A stretch of 64,000 nucleotides of DNA from Caballeronia arationis (GCF_001544975.2 NZ_FCOG02000024.1:1-64000); one strand, 5' to 3'. Positions 1-8,827 are shown, counted from the stretch's first letter. Numbers and translations: made by a program. The notes: generated by a model from the letters alone, not told the origin.

Positions 1-396
1 CAGCAGCTCAACTACCGCCACCACCGCTTCCGTTCTGCGTCGCTGCATCAGCAGCAGAGAAACGAGATTATGAAGAACGTTTCGCTTTTCGTCAACAGAT
101 TTTTTTAACTACCGAACCCGCCAACCTCGTCGCATCGCCCGTCCTGCAAGGCTCTGCGGCTCACGTACCGCGCTTCCTTCCCGCGTCCCTCGCCACTCAT
201 CGAGCAGCGAAGGAACGGAATTCTAGTGCCCACCTGCGCGTTGCGCAAGCGCTTTTTCAAAGAATTTTAACTTGCCCTCTCACCGCGGTACGAGCGGCCA
301 GCCAATAGCTGGCCATGCCGGTCACGGCAGGCCGGTAAAAGCAGCCGCATAGCGACTACAATTAAAGGTTATCCGCCCCTGATCATTCCAATACAT
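1..396. other. Left-edge stretch without a recognised gene
   Basis: No convincing gene is seen. The plus strand is open in frame 1 from base 1 to a TAA at 106-108; this could be the last 35 codons of a gene starting outside the window, but the His/Arg/Gln-rich translation matches nothing I know. A hairpin lies at 311-333 (GGCC, bulged A, TGCCG, loop GTCA, CGGCA, GGCC) without a T-run. A TACAAT at 357-362 could be a -10 box for the DUF2863 gene, but no good -35 box is visible. Confidence 0.4.
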
Positions 397-1611
397 ATGC
401 GCTCGCGAATCGCCAAACGCCTTCCCCCGGATGCCGACAAGCTCGTCGGCCTCGCACTCGCATTGTTCGCGTCGGGCAGCCGCATCGAGGATCGTTTCTG
501 GGAGACGCGTCTCGATGCGCTCCTCGCGAAGATCGTGCGCAACGGCAATCAGACGACGCTCGACGCCGCGCTCGACCATCTGCAGCAAAACCATCCCGAT
601 GCGTACGGCGCGCTCGCCGACATGGCCGAGACGCACAGCGAGTCGTTCGCGCTCGACCTCGACGGCGTGCCACACGAGGCGTTGCTGATCGCGGCGCCGG
701 TGCTCGCCTGGACGCGCTATGCGATTCCGTCGGGGCCGCTAAAAAGCGATGTCGCCGATGCGCTGCGCACGCAGATGCAGGCGCACGTGCTGGCCGCCAG
801 CGCGCGCGTCGCAGTGGCGCCGTACCTGTACAGCATCGATCAGTTGCCGCGCCATCACATCGACACCGCGCGGCTCGCGCAGCAACTCATGCAAACCGCG
901 CTGGGCGGCCCCGCCGCGCGCCTGAACCTGTCCGATCTGCCCGAAACGTCGCCGATTCTCGCCGATCCGCGCTTCCTGCTCGCAGTCGCCGTCGTGCCGA
1001 CGGGCGCGCCGCTCTTTCGCTGGCAGGAAGATGAAAACGGCGGCCGCATCGAGCGCGGTCAGTGTCTTGAACAATGGGCGGCGCAAGGCGGGCCGAACTT
1101 CGCCGCCATCCTCCCCGGCTGCGAATTCGAATGCCTGCTGCCGGACGCCTATTACTCCGCCTGCCGCGATGCCGACGAGCAAGTCCGCCCGCACACCGTG
1201 CGCACGGCCGTCCGCTACCTCTTCGACACGCTCGGCGCAGCGCCTCAGGAATTGCGCGCGGTAATCGCCGGCTTCGGCGAGCGGCGCATCGACGAATATC
1301 GCGTCGGCTTCACGCGCCGCGGCAGCAATGACGTGATCTACGGCGTGGTCTGGCCGCTCTATGGCCGCGAAAACGGCGAGATCGGCATGGAAGACGAGGC
1401 CGTGGACCTGGAAGGCGCCGACGGCCCGGTCGAGGAAATCGTTGCGTTGCTGAAGAAGGCGGGCGTGTCCGACGTGCGTCGTCACGCCGGCCGCTTCGAA
1501 CCGGAATATTGCGATGACTGCGGCGTGCCGCTCTACGCCGATCCCCTCGGCGAGATCGTTCACGCCGAAATGCCCGAGGACGCCGAACCGGCGCAGCCGC
1601 ACTTTCATTGA
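397..1611 (+). CDS. DUF2863 family protein
   Basis: A 404-residue protein of unknown function that I recognise as the DUF2863 family, common in Burkholderiales. No signal peptide or membrane segment is visible; the protein is acidic and probably cytoplasmic. Near the C-terminus, about residue 371, there is a C-x2-C pair (YCDDCGVPLY) that could bind a metal, but no second pair is obvious. The ATG at 397 is the first in the frame and has no strong Shine-Dalgarno sequence. It stands alone and ends at a clear rho-independent terminator. The family assignment is from recall; the function is unknown. Confidence 0.85.
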   Translation: MRSRIAKRLPPDADKLVGLALALFASGSRIEDRFWETRLDALLAKIVRNGNQTTLDAALDHLQQNHPDAYGALADMAETHSESFALDLDGVPHEALLIAAPVLAWTRYAIPSGPLKSDVADALRTQMQAHVLAASARVAVAPYLYSIDQLPRHHIDTARLAQQLMQTALGGPAARLNLSDLPETSPILADPRFLLAVAVVPTGAPLFRWQEDENGGRIERGQCLEQWAAQGGPNFAAILPGCEFECLLPDAYYSACRDADEQVRPHTVRTAVRYLFDTLGAAPQELRAVIAGFGERRIDEYRVGFTRRGSNDVIYGVVWPLYGRENGEIGMEDEAVDLEGADGPVEEIVALLKKAGVSDVRRHAGRFEPEYCDDCGVPLYADPLGEIVHAEMPEDAEPAQPHFH

Positions 1612-1646
1612 CCTTCGAACACGGCCACGGCCGACTCGCTGTACGA

Positions 1647-1672
1647 AAAGCCCCGCGACCGCGGGGCTTTTC
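1647..1672 (+). terminator. Rho-independent terminator of the DUF2863 gene
   Basis: The perfect inverted repeat AAAAGCCCCGC - GACC - GCGGGGCTTTT is followed by TCTTTTT. It lies 35 bases after the DUF2863 stop and separates that gene from the regulator downstream. Confidence 0.9.
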
Positions 1673-1827
1673 TTTTTCCGCCGCGGATGTGCATTTGGCC
1701 TATTCCTTCTGGACAGGGCGCCAAAACGGCCGCTTTTTGTCACCATTGATCCGGCGATGCGTTGATCGTCGCCGGACGGCCTTCTGAGAGCAGGTCGCGT
1801 GGAACCATAACCATAAAAGAGGCGCAT

Positions 1828-2640
1828 ATGAAAGTCACATTGATCAATTCCGACGCGGAGCGGCGCGCAGGGCTCAAGACGCTGCTGCGACACATCGACC
1901 GTCACGGCCACTTCAACGAAGCCAAGGACTGGCGACAGGCGCGGCACGCCATCGAGCGCCTCGATCCGGATCTGATCGTGATCGACTGGCAGGAGAACAT
2001 GAAGCCCGCCGATCTGCATGACCTGCTGCGCAGTTGCCCGGGCATTCCGGCCGCCGTCGTGGTCGACGACGCCTCGGGCGGCCACGCGCGGCGGCTCCTC
2101 ATGGCGGGAGCGCTCGGCGTGGTGCCGAGGAGTCTCGATCCGCAACTGCTGGTCCGGGCACTGGAGATGGTGTTGCTCGGCGGTCACTATGTGCCGGCGG
2201 GCGCGCTCGATCCGGATCTCGCCGTCGAATTCGCCCCGCGCCGCTTTCCCGAACCCGTGAAGCTGCTGCGAAGCGCCGGGCGCTGCACCACGCTTTCGCC
2301 GCGTCAGCAGCAGATCATGCGCTGCGTTCACATGGGCAATACGAACAAGGTCATCGCGAAGACACTCGGCATCAGCGAAGGCACAGTCAAGATCCATCTG
2401 GCAAGCATTTTCCAGCAGCTCGGCGCCGTGAACCGCGCTGCCGCGGTCGCGATCTACAACGGCTGGCAGAACGGCTGCCTCGAAGTCCTGCGTCCGGAAG
2501 ACAACGGCCGGGTCCGTCCCGCACTCGGTGAACCCGGCCCGGTGCCGTTGCGCACCGCGAACGCGCGTTACTCCGATCCCGCCGAGAACGATTCGCAACT
2601 CCTGCTTGCAGCCGAGCCCGAGAAGCCCTTCGGACGATGA
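1828..2640 (+). CDS. LuxR/NarL-type response regulator with degenerate receiver
   Basis: A 270-residue two-domain regulator. Residues 1-120 look like a CheY-type receiver and residues about 153-206 form a LuxR helix-turn-helix (LSPRQQQIMRCVHMGNTNKV then ISEGTVKIHL). The receiver keeps an Asp in LIVIDWQ but is unusual elsewhere. The Ser/Thr position reads VVVDDASG, and the conserved Lys seems replaced by Pro-Arg (GVVPRS). Classical phosphorelay control is therefore doubtful. The ATG at 1828 is chosen because AAAAGAGG precedes it at good spacing; an in-frame TTG at 1762 has none. No sensor kinase is adjacent. The last 60 residues are a variable tail. The target genes are unknown. Confidence 0.85.
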   Translation: MKVTLINSDAERRAGLKTLLRHIDRHGHFNEAKDWRQARHAIERLDPDLIVIDWQENMKPADLHDLLRSCPGIPAAVVVDDASGGHARRLLMAGALGVVPRSLDPQLLVRALEMVLLGGHYVPAGALDPDLAVEFAPRRFPEPVKLLRSAGRCTTLSPRQQQIMRCVHMGNTNKVIAKTLGISEGTVKIHLASIFQQLGAVNRAAAVAIYNGWQNGCLEVLRPEDNGRVRPALGEPGPVPLRTANARYSDPAENDSQLLLAAEPEKPFGR

Positions 2641-2709
2641 CGCAGAGTGTGGCAGATCTGTCGCGACGAGCCCCTCGCAGGCGCACACGTTTCACGCGCA
2701 GCGAGTAAT

Positions 2710-3393
2710 ATGCGGTTCATGGGGTTCTTCTATACACCGCTTCCGCTTTGGCTTGCATCCGGTGGCTGGATCGTCGCCGCGGGGTTGCTCGCGCTCGCGT
2801 TCATGCAAAGGCCCTTCCGGCGCCTGCAGGACGCCACGCTCCAGCATGTGTGGCTCGGCATCATCGTGGCCGTGACCGTGCTGTGGGCGTGCAACGCCTG
2901 GTTCGATGACGGCCCCGTTATTCATCTGCTCGGCGCCACGCTGATGGTCACGCTGTTCGACTGGCAGCTCGCGCTCATCGGCATGGCGGCGACGACTGCG
3001 CTCGCCGCGGTCGTACTCGACGCCTCCTTGCTCACCGCGCCCATCACCTATTTGTTGTTCGGCGCATTGCCGGTCGGCATCTCGACGCTGCTCGAGCGCG
3101 CGAGCAACGCGTGGCTCCCGCGCAATCTCTTTACCTTCATCATCGGCCACGGCTTCATCGTTTCCGCGATTGCGGTCGCTGCCGCCTGTGGGGCGATGGT
3201 GCTGTTCGAGATGGGACTCGCGGGCAAGCCGTTCCCGATCCCGCCCGCCTTCATCCGCGGCTCGCTGTTGCTCTGTGCCGGCGAAGCCCTCTTCACCGGT
3301 CTGCTCACAATCCTGATCTCGGTTTACAAGCCCGCCTGGATCACGACCTACGACCTCCGGCGCTATCGTCTCGACCGCGGACCGCGCGTCTGA
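2710..3393 (+). CDS. CbiM-like energy-coupling factor permease homologue
   Basis: A 227-residue integral membrane protein with six or seven hydrophobic segments, resembling the CbiM/NikM substrate-specific subunits of cobalt and nickel ECF transporters. True CbiM/NikM proteins start with a Met-His-Ile motif that helps bind the metal. Here the N-terminus is MRFMGFFYTPLP, so that motif is absent. No CbiQ/CbiO-type partner or ATPase gene lies nearby. The start could be ATG 2710 or ATG 2719; neither has a strong ribosome site. I take it as a stand-alone membrane protein of the CbiM superfamily, with substrate unknown. Confidence 0.75.
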   Translation: MRFMGFFYTPLPLWLASGGWIVAAGLLALAFMQRPFRRLQDATLQHVWLGIIVAVTVLWACNAWFDDGPVIHLLGATLMVTLFDWQLALIGMAATTALAAVVLDASLLTAPITYLLFGALPVGISTLLERASNAWLPRNLFTFIIGHGFIVSAIAVAAACGAMVLFEMGLAGKPFPIPPAFIRGSLLLCAGEALFTGLLTILISVYKPAWITTYDLRRYRLDRGPRV

Positions 3394-3518
3394 GCGGCTC
3401 CGTTGCAGCCTTTGCCCGCGCACTCCGCAGGCAGGGCGCTGCGCGAATTGCGATAAGATGGAACTCCTTCCCCTCGCAAGGCATCTTACGTGCCTGTGTC
3501 TCTCTTGCGCCTAACTTG

Positions 3519-4076
3519 ATGGAAAGTAACCACGCACCGCGCCGACTGCTTCGGCTCGTCGGCCGGTTGGCGGTATGCGCATCGATCGCATGCACCGTCA
3601 CCGCCTTTGCCGACACGCTCGACGAACGCAACGAACTCGTCCACCACTTCGTTACCGATTTCCAGGCCAACCCGCTGATCGCCGATTGCGCCGCGCACGG
3701 CAGCTTCGTCGCGAGCACGTCGACGGCGTTCGACCACGTCGAGTTCCCGGCCACTTCCTTCGATGCCTCGCATTCCACGCTCGTTCCATGGAACGATTCC
3801 TTCGACAACCACAAGCAGCGCGTGAAGGTCGACAATGTGGTGACGGTCGAAGGCCTCGGCGTGAGCAAGGGCGGTGACGGCGATCCGGCCACGCTGAAGT
3901 TCCGCTGCGGCTATGTGGGCAGCCAGATGCTCGCGTTCGGCTGGAACGATCCAGTGCCGCCGGCCAAGGCGCGCGCGGAGCCGCGCTCCTCGAAGGGCAA
4001 GCACGGCACGAAGGGCAAGTCCAAATCGAAGGCGGCGAGTTCGTCGAAGAAGACAACCGCCAAGAAGAAGAACTGA
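3519..4076 (+). CDS. Secreted protein with Lys/Ser-rich tail
   Basis: A 185-residue protein with an N-terminal signal peptide: basic start, hydrophobic LAVCASIACTVTAF, likely cut after TAFA near residue 31. The mature part has two Cys (in IADCAAHG and KFRCGYVG) that may form a disulfide in the periplasm. From about residue 148 the tail is very rich in Lys and Ser and ends KKTTAKKKN, which could contact nucleic acid or the anionic cell surface. Databases carry a BspC domain for proteins of this sort in Burkholderia; I recall that name but cannot confirm it. The start at ATG 3519 gives a proper signal peptide, whereas the frame upstream does not look coding. Function unknown. Confidence 0.7.
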   Translation: MESNHAPRRLLRLVGRLAVCASIACTVTAFADTLDERNELVHHFVTDFQANPLIADCAAHGSFVASTSTAFDHVEFPATSFDASHSTLVPWNDSFDNHKQRVKVDNVVTVEGLGVSKGGDGDPATLKFRCGYVGSQMLAFGWNDPVPPAKARAEPRSSKGKHGTKGKSKSKAASSSKKTTAKKKN

Positions 4077-4099
4077 AGACAACAGCCGCGCAAAAGCGC

Positions 4100-4136
4100 A
4101 AGGGCGTGATCACCGTGCGGTGATCACGCCCTTTTC
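4100..4136. terminator. Bidirectional terminator between convergent genes
   Basis: A perfect 15-bp inverted repeat (AAGGGCGTGATCACC - GTGC - GGTGATCACGCCCTT) is followed by TTCG. It sits between the plus-strand secreted protein and the minus-strand M14 peptidase and can serve both. The T-tracts are short on either side. Confidence 0.75.
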
Positions 4137-4166
4137 GCTGACGCTGCGGCTCGCTGCGCCGGAAGA

Positions 4167-5321
4167 TCAGAACGCCTCGATGTGCCGCAGGATCGCATGC
4201 AACATCGACGCGCCCAGCGCCGCGCTGCGCTCGCCGTTCCAGCCGACGCGCTCGTCGGGCAGATTGGCATTGTCCTTGAACGGCATTTCGAGTGTCAGCG
4301 ACAGGCATCCGTACTCGTTGCCGACGTACTTCGACGCGAGCTTCAGCGCATCCGTCTGATACTTGCTCGACTCGTAGCCGTGCACGTCCTGGAAATCCGG
4401 GCTCGCCTGCTTGAAGAATTCGATGAACGCCGCCTGTTCCTTCGCCTGCTTTTCGGTAAATCCCGGCAGCATCTCCGAACCCGCCACGAAGACGTATGGA
4501 ATGGCTTCGTCGCCGTGGATATCGAAGAAGAGATCGCAGCCTATCGCCTCGATCGCCTCGCGCACGCACAGCACTTCCGGACTGCGCGCTGCGTCCGGCT
4601 CCATCCATTCGCGATTCAGGTTCGCGCCCGCCGAGTTGGTGCGCAGGTTGCCGAGCACGCTGCCGTCCGGGTTCATGTTCGGCACGATATGAAACACGGC
4701 CTGGTCGAAGAGCTTGCGCGCGACCGGGTCGCCGGCCCAGTCGCCCCAGCCCGCGAGCCGCTTGACCAGCCCTTCGACGAACCACTCCGCCATCGTCTCG
4801 CCCGGATGCTGGCGCGCGATGATCCAGATATTCTTCTTCGGCGCCGCAACGTCCGCGCCCGGCACGCCGAGCGTGAGCAGCGACATCGGCCGGCCCTGCA
4901 CCGTCTGGCCGATCTCGGTGAGCGTCGCGTGGGGCATCTGCTGGACCGCGCCGAGAAACTCGGAGTGGCGCTCCTCGCTGTACGGCTCGAAATACGCGTA
5001 GTAGATGCGGTCGAAATCCGGCGTGTGATCGATCGTCATCACGCGGCCGTCGTAGCTCGTCGACACGCGGAACCAGTTCACACGATCGTAGCTCGCCACC
5101 GCCTGGTAGCCGCGCCAGCCCTCCGCGAACGCGCATTCTGCGGCGTTCTCGAAGGTCATCACGAGGCGCTCGTCACGCGCACCCGAGACGCGAAAGTAGA
5201 ACCACTGCGCGAATTCGGCGTGGCTGTCGGGGCGCACGCGCAGGCGGATGTCGCCGGGATTGTCGGCGGACAGGACGACGATCGCGCCGGCGTCGAAGTT
5301 GCTCGTAATCGAAATACTCAT
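4167..5321 (-). CDS. M14 family zinc metallocarboxypeptidase
   Basis: A 384-residue protein of the M14 carboxypeptidase family, closest in layout to the cytosolic carboxypeptidase-like (AGBL/CCP) branch. An N-terminal beta domain (residues 1-115) precedes the catalytic domain. Zinc ligands are His and Glu in RQHPGETMAEW and His in FDIHGDEAIPY. The general-base Glu is in LTLEMPF near the C-terminus. No signal peptide, so cytoplasmic action on an unknown peptide is inferred. The start is ATG 5321, preceded by AAGGAAA. It lies downstream of yaaA on the same strand, and the 133-bp gap holds two copies of a hairpin repeat ending 16 bases before the start codon. Confidence 0.88.
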   Translation of the reverse strand: MSISITSNFDAGAIVVLSADNPGDIRLRVRPDSHAEFAQWFYFRVSGARDERLVMTFENAAECAFAEGWRGYQAVASYDRVNWFRVSTSYDGRVMTIDHTPDFDRIYYAYFEPYSEERHSEFLGAVQQMPHATLTEIGQTVQGRPMSLLTLGVPGADVAAPKKNIWIIARQHPGETMAEWFVEGLVKRLAGWGDWAGDPVARKLFDQAVFHIVPNMNPDGSVLGNLRTNSAGANLNREWMEPDAARSPEVLCVREAIEAIGCDLFFDIHGDEAIPYVFVAGSEMLPGFTEKQAKEQAAFIEFFKQASPDFQDVHGYESSKYQTDALKLASKYVGNEYGCLSLTLEMPFKDNANLPDERVGWNGERSAALGASMLHAILRHIEAF

Positions 5322-5333
5322 GACTTTTCCTTT

Positions 5334-5437
5334 GTCGACCAGAGTTGGCACTTCAGTGCCTTACTCTGGTCCCATGCGAGTTGCGGTCGACCAGAGTTGG
5401 CACTTCAGTGCCTTACTCTGGTCCCATGCGAATTGCG
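5334..5437 (-). repeat. Two tandem 52-bp hairpin elements upstream of the M14 gene
   Basis: The unit 5334-5385 is repeated at 5386-5437 with a single base change (GCGAG versus GCGAA at the end). Each unit holds a nested inverted repeat: an outer GACCAGAGT / ACTCTGGTC stem (5337-5345 with 5363-5371, again 52 bases on) and an inner GGCAC / GTGCC stem with loop TTCA. In the minus-strand transcript each folds into one long, nearly continuous hairpin. There is no T-run, so it is not a normal terminator. It may be a REP-type palindromic repeat or a leader element. Confidence 0.85.
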
Positions 5438-5454
5438 GTTCGATGAATCGCCAT

Positions 5455-6234
5455 TCACTCGGCGATACGCCGGCGAAACACATACGTCTCATCGTTCGAC
5501 GCCTTCCGGTCGAACGCGTAGCCTTCGCTGTCGAAGGCCTTCAGCGCCTCGGGCTCGTCGATGCGATTTTCCACCGCATAGCGCGCCATCATCCCGCGCG
5601 CACGTTTCGCGTGGAAGCTGATGATCTTGTAGCGCCCGCCTTTCCAGTCCTCGAAGACGGGCGAAATCACGGGCGCGTCCAGCAGTTTCGGCTTCACCGA
5701 CTTGAAGTATTCCTCCGACGCGCAGTTGATCAGCACGCGCGCGCCGCGCTGCTTCTTCAGTTGCGCATTGAGCGCTGCCGTGATCCGCTCGCCCCAGAAC
5801 GCGTACAAATCGCGTCCGCGCGCGTTCGCGAATTTCGTGCCCATTTCCAGCCGATACGGCTGCAGCAAATCGAGCGGCCTCAGCAAGCCGTACAGCCCGG
5901 ACAGCACCCGGACGTGACTCTGCGCATAATCGAGATCGCTCGCCGACAGCGTCTTCGCCGCGAACCCTTCGTACACGTCGCCGTTGAAGGCGAGCATGGC
6001 CTGCTTGGCGTTGTCCGTGCCAAAACGCGTCGACCAGTCCGCGTAACGCTGGAAGTTCAGAAGCGCGAGCGGGTCGGAAATGTGCATCATCGTGCCGATC
6101 TGCTGTGGCGAGAGCTTCCTCAGGCCATCGATCAGTTCGGCCGCATCGTCGATGAATTCGGGGAGCGTGTGCTTCTTGACATGCGGCGGGGTCTCGTAGT
6201 CGAGCGATTTGGCTGGCGAAAGAACGATTATCAT
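5455..6234 (-). CDS. yaaA: Peroxide stress protein YaaA
   Basis: A 259-residue member of the YaaA/DUF328 family, which in E. coli lowers intracellular free iron under hydrogen peroxide stress and binds DNA. It starts with the family hallmark [14 protein letters not shown] and contains [12 protein letters not shown] and the C-terminal [17 protein letters not shown]. The length matches E. coli YaaA (about 258). The start ATG 6234 gives the canonical N-terminus. It probably heads a transcript that continues into the M14 peptidase. Confidence 0.93.
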   Translation of the reverse strand: MIIVLSPAKSLDYETPPHVKKHTLPEFIDDAAELIDGLRKLSPQQIGTMMHISDPLALLNFQRYADWSTRFGTDNAKQAMLAFNGDVYEGFAAKTLSASDLDYAQSHVRVLSGLYGLLRPLDLLQPYRLEMGTKFANARGRDLYAFWGERITAALNAQLKKQRGARVLINCASEEYFKSVKPKLLDAPVISPVFEDWKGGRYKIISFHAKRARGMMARYAVENRIDEPEALKAFDSEGYAFDRKASNDETYVFRRRIAE

Positions 6235-6290
6235 GGAGGCTCGCCGGCGCACCGCCGACGATCAAGGACACAAACCCCAGATTGTATCGA

Positions 6291-6806
6291 ATGGAAAATT
6301 CCCCCGCGCTGCCCGCGCTCCGCGAGATCGCGCCCGTCCCAGTCGTGCTGGATTCGAATGTGTGGATCGACATCCTCGTCTTCGACGATCCGGCCGCGCG
6401 GCCGATCCGCACCGCGCTCGAAGCGCGCACCATCGAAGCGCTGATCGACGCGCGCTGTCTCAACGAACTCACACGCGTGCTCGACTATCCGCAGTTCGTG
6501 CGCATGGCCGTCGACAAGGCCGCCGCGCTCGACACGATCGCGCGGCTGTCGCAACTCGTCGCGCCCGCGCCGCCCGCGGACGAACGGTCGCTGCCGAAGT
6601 GCCGCGACCGCGACGACCAGAAGTTCCTCGAACTCGCGCACGCGTCGAAGGCGGAATGGCTCGTCTCGAAGGATCGCGCGCTGCTGAAGCTCGCGCGTCG
6701 CACCGCGCGCGACTTCGGTTTTCAGATCGCCCAGCCCGCGCCGTTCGTCACAGCCCTTGCCGCCACGCTCGAAACGCAAGGACTCACCGAATCCGCCGCT
6801 GTTTAA
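6291..6806 (+). CDS. PIN-domain protein, putative toxin component family
   Basis: A 171-residue PIN-domain nuclease-like protein of the group annotated as putative toxin-antitoxin toxin component (COG1569). Acidic residues expected at the Mg2+ site are visible: Asp in VVLDSNVWIDI, Glu in LNELTRVL, Asp in CRDRDDQKFLELA and Asp in LVSKDRALL. No antitoxin gene is adjacent on either side; the gene sits alone between divergent yaaA and a downstream aminotransferase. It may therefore be a housekeeping RNase rather than a toxin. The start is ATG 6291; a TTG at 6282 is less likely. Confidence 0.85.
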   Translation: MENSPALPALREIAPVPVVLDSNVWIDILVFDDPAARPIRTALEARTIEALIDARCLNELTRVLDYPQFVRMAVDKAAALDTIARLSQLVAPAPPADERSLPKCRDRDDQKFLELAHASKAEWLVSKDRALLKLARRTARDFGFQIAQPAPFVTALAATLETQGLTESAAV

Positions 6807-6847
6807 AATAGACGCCGACCGCTCAAGCCCGCACACGCCAAGCCACC

Positions 6848-8029
6848 ATGAACGCCACGCACGAACTTACGCAAACGCCCGCCGAACTGAGCTTCCCTTC
6901 GCGCCTGCCGCACGTCGGCACGACCATCTTCACCGTGATGAGCGCGCTCGCCACGCAAAAAGGTGCGGTCAATCTCGGTCAGGGCTTCCCCGATTTCGAT
7001 TGCGATCCGCGCATCGTCGATGCCGTCGCCCATGCGATGCGCGACGGTCACAACCAGTATCCGCCGATGGCCGGCGCGGCGCCGCTGCGCCAGGCGATCG
7101 CCGCGAAGATCGACAGCCTCTATGGCCGCCAGTACGACGCCGACCGCGAAATCACCGTGACCGCCGGTGCGACGCAGGCGCTGCTTACCGCGATCCTCTG
7201 CTGCGTGCACCCGGGCGACGAAGTCATCGTGATCGAGCCGATGTACGACAGCTACGTGCCGTCGATCGAACTCGCGGGCGGCAAGCCGGTGTTCGTGTCG
7301 CTGGAAGCGCCGGACTACGCGCTGCCCTTCGACAAGATCGCCGCCGCGATCACGCCGAAGACGCGCCTTCTGATGATCAACACGCCGCACAATCCGACGG
7401 GCCGCGTCTGGCGCGAAGCCGACATGCGAAAGCTCGAGGAGATCGTGAGCGGCACGAACGTGCTGATCGTTTCCGACGAAGTCTACGAACACATGGTCTA
7501 CGACAGCGCGCCGCACGAGAGCGTCTCGCGCTATCCGGAACTGGCGAAGCGCAGCTTCGTCGTGTCGAGCTTCGGCAAGACGTTTCATGTGACGGGCTGG
7601 AAGATCGGCTACGTGGCCGCGCCGACCGCGCTCACCGCCGAGTTCCGCAAGGTGCACCAGTTCAACGTGTTCACCGTGAATACGCCGATGCAGGTGGGCC
7701 TCGCGCAGTATCTCGGAGACCCGGCGCCCTACATGAATCTGCCCGCCTTCTACCAGAAGAAGCGCGATTTCTTCCGCGCGGGCCTCGCGAACACCCGCTT
7801 CAAGATGCTGCCCTGCGACGGCACCTACTTCCAGTGCGTCGACTATGCGGGGATCAGCGACCTGCCCGAGGCCGAGTTCGCCCAATGGCTCACGAGCGAG
7901 ATCGGCGTCGCGGCGATTCCGGTGTCGGCGTTCTATCACGAGAGCCACGAATCCGGCGTCGTGCGCTTTTGCTTCGCGAAGAAGGAAGAGACGCTGCAAC
8001 TCGCGCTCGACCGCCTCGCCAAGCTCTGA
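6848..8029 (+). CDS. PLP-dependent aminotransferase (methionine/kynurenine type)
   Basis: A 393-residue fold-type I aminotransferase, similar to the E. coli YbdL methionine aminotransferase and kynurenine aminotransferases. It likely transaminates methionine or aromatic 2-oxo acids. The PLP-binding Lys is in SSFGKTFHVTGWKIGY at residue 244. Other family signatures are INTPHNPTGRVW, the VSDEVYEH aspartate and a C-terminal VRFCFAKKEETL with the substrate Arg. The length is typical. It follows the PIN gene by 41 bases and may share a transcript. Exact substrate is inferred only from family resemblance. Confidence 0.9.
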   Translation: MNATHELTQTPAELSFPSRLPHVGTTIFTVMSALATQKGAVNLGQGFPDFDCDPRIVDAVAHAMRDGHNQYPPMAGAAPLRQAIAAKIDSLYGRQYDADREITVTAGATQALLTAILCCVHPGDEVIVIEPMYDSYVPSIELAGGKPVFVSLEAPDYALPFDKIAAAITPKTRLLMINTPHNPTGRVWREADMRKLEEIVSGTNVLIVSDEVYEHMVYDSAPHESVSRYPELAKRSFVVSSFGKTFHVTGWKIGYVAAPTALTAEFRKVHQFNVFTVNTPMQVGLAQYLGDPAPYMNLPAFYQKKRDFFRAGLANTRFKMLPCDGTYFQCVDYAGISDLPEAEFAQWLTSEIGVAAIPVSAFYHESHESGVVRFCFAKKEETLQLALDRLAKL

Positions 8030-8071
8030 CCCGAGGCGCCGATGATGCGGGTGTCGCAATCGAACGCTCCA

Positions 8072-8719
8072 TCACCCGCGCTTCTGCGCCTCCATATAAG
8101 CGAGCCGGTCCGCCGTCACCTTCTGCGCGGCCGGCCGCTCACCGATCTTCTTGCCGTGCGTCTTCCAGTCGATGCCGGCATCGAGCAGGAAATCCCTTCC
8201 ATACACTGCCTTCGTCGCCAGACCGACGAGCGGCAGGCTCACGAACCCGCACACATCGGCGATACTGAAGGCCGGACCCGCGACGTAAGGCGCGAATTTC
8301 GCGATCCGCGCGAAGCCGGCGATGTGCCGGTTGAGCAGCTTCTCGACGCGCGATTTCGTGTAGTCGGTCACGGTGCCGCCGAAGAACGCCTGCTTGTAGA
8401 GATCGCGCGCGACGAGTTCGAGATGCAAGTCGATGAACATGGCCAGTTCGCGCTCCTTCGCGGCCCGGTAAGGATCGGCGGCAAAGATGGGCGTGTCGGG
8501 ATGCGCGCTCGCCAGGTACTCGACGATCACCTGCGATTCGCAAAGCGGCCCCGCGTCGGTTTCGATATAGGGCACCTTGCCAAGCGGCGAGCGCGCGAGC
8601 GTCGCTTCGTCCTGGGCAAAACCGGCGCCAACTTCCTCGAACGGAATGGCATGCTCCAGCAGGACAAACTTCACCTTGTTGAAGTAATTGGACAGCGGAA
8701 ACCCGTACAGCCTGATCAT
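8072..8719 (-). CDS. Glutathione S-transferase family protein
   Basis: A 215-residue cytosolic GST. The N-terminal thioredoxin-like domain (1-78) has MIRLYGFPLSNYFNKVKFVL, the cis-Pro region GKVPYIET and the glutathione-contacting ESQVIVEYL. An all-helical C-terminal domain follows, with FSIADVCGF as the N-capping box. Substrate is unknown. It converges with the aminotransferase and is divergent from the 3-hydroxyacyl-CoA dehydrogenase, which shares the 108-bp upstream region. Confidence 0.9.
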   Translation of the reverse strand: MIRLYGFPLSNYFNKVKFVLLEHAIPFEEVGAGFAQDEATLARSPLGKVPYIETDAGPLCESQVIVEYLASAHPDTPIFAADPYRAAKERELAMFIDLHLELVARDLYKQAFFGGTVTDYTKSRVEKLLNRHIAGFARIAKFAPYVAGPAFSIADVCGFVSLPLVGLATKAVYGRDFLLDAGIDWKTHGKKIGERPAAQKVTADRLAYMEAQKRG

Positions 8720-8827
8720 GCGATATCTCCTTTGTTCGTCGCTCGCGTTCTACATCGCTGGACCTGAAACATCTCATAAAAATGCACGACCGTGCTAATC
8801 TAATCGCATCAGGAGTCGACCCGTACC

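Noticed and set aside
739..2688. 649-codon open frame on the minus strand across DUF2863 and the LuxR gene
   Set aside because: It is antisense to two well supported genes; the translation is Arg/His/Ala-rich without family resemblance, as usual for shadow frames in GC-rich DNA.
5334..5437. CRISPR array
   Set aside because: Only two copies, directly abutting with no spacers, and no cas genes.
6291..6806. Toxin-antitoxin pair around the PIN protein
   Set aside because: No small antitoxin frame is found on either side; yaaA and an aminotransferase flank it.
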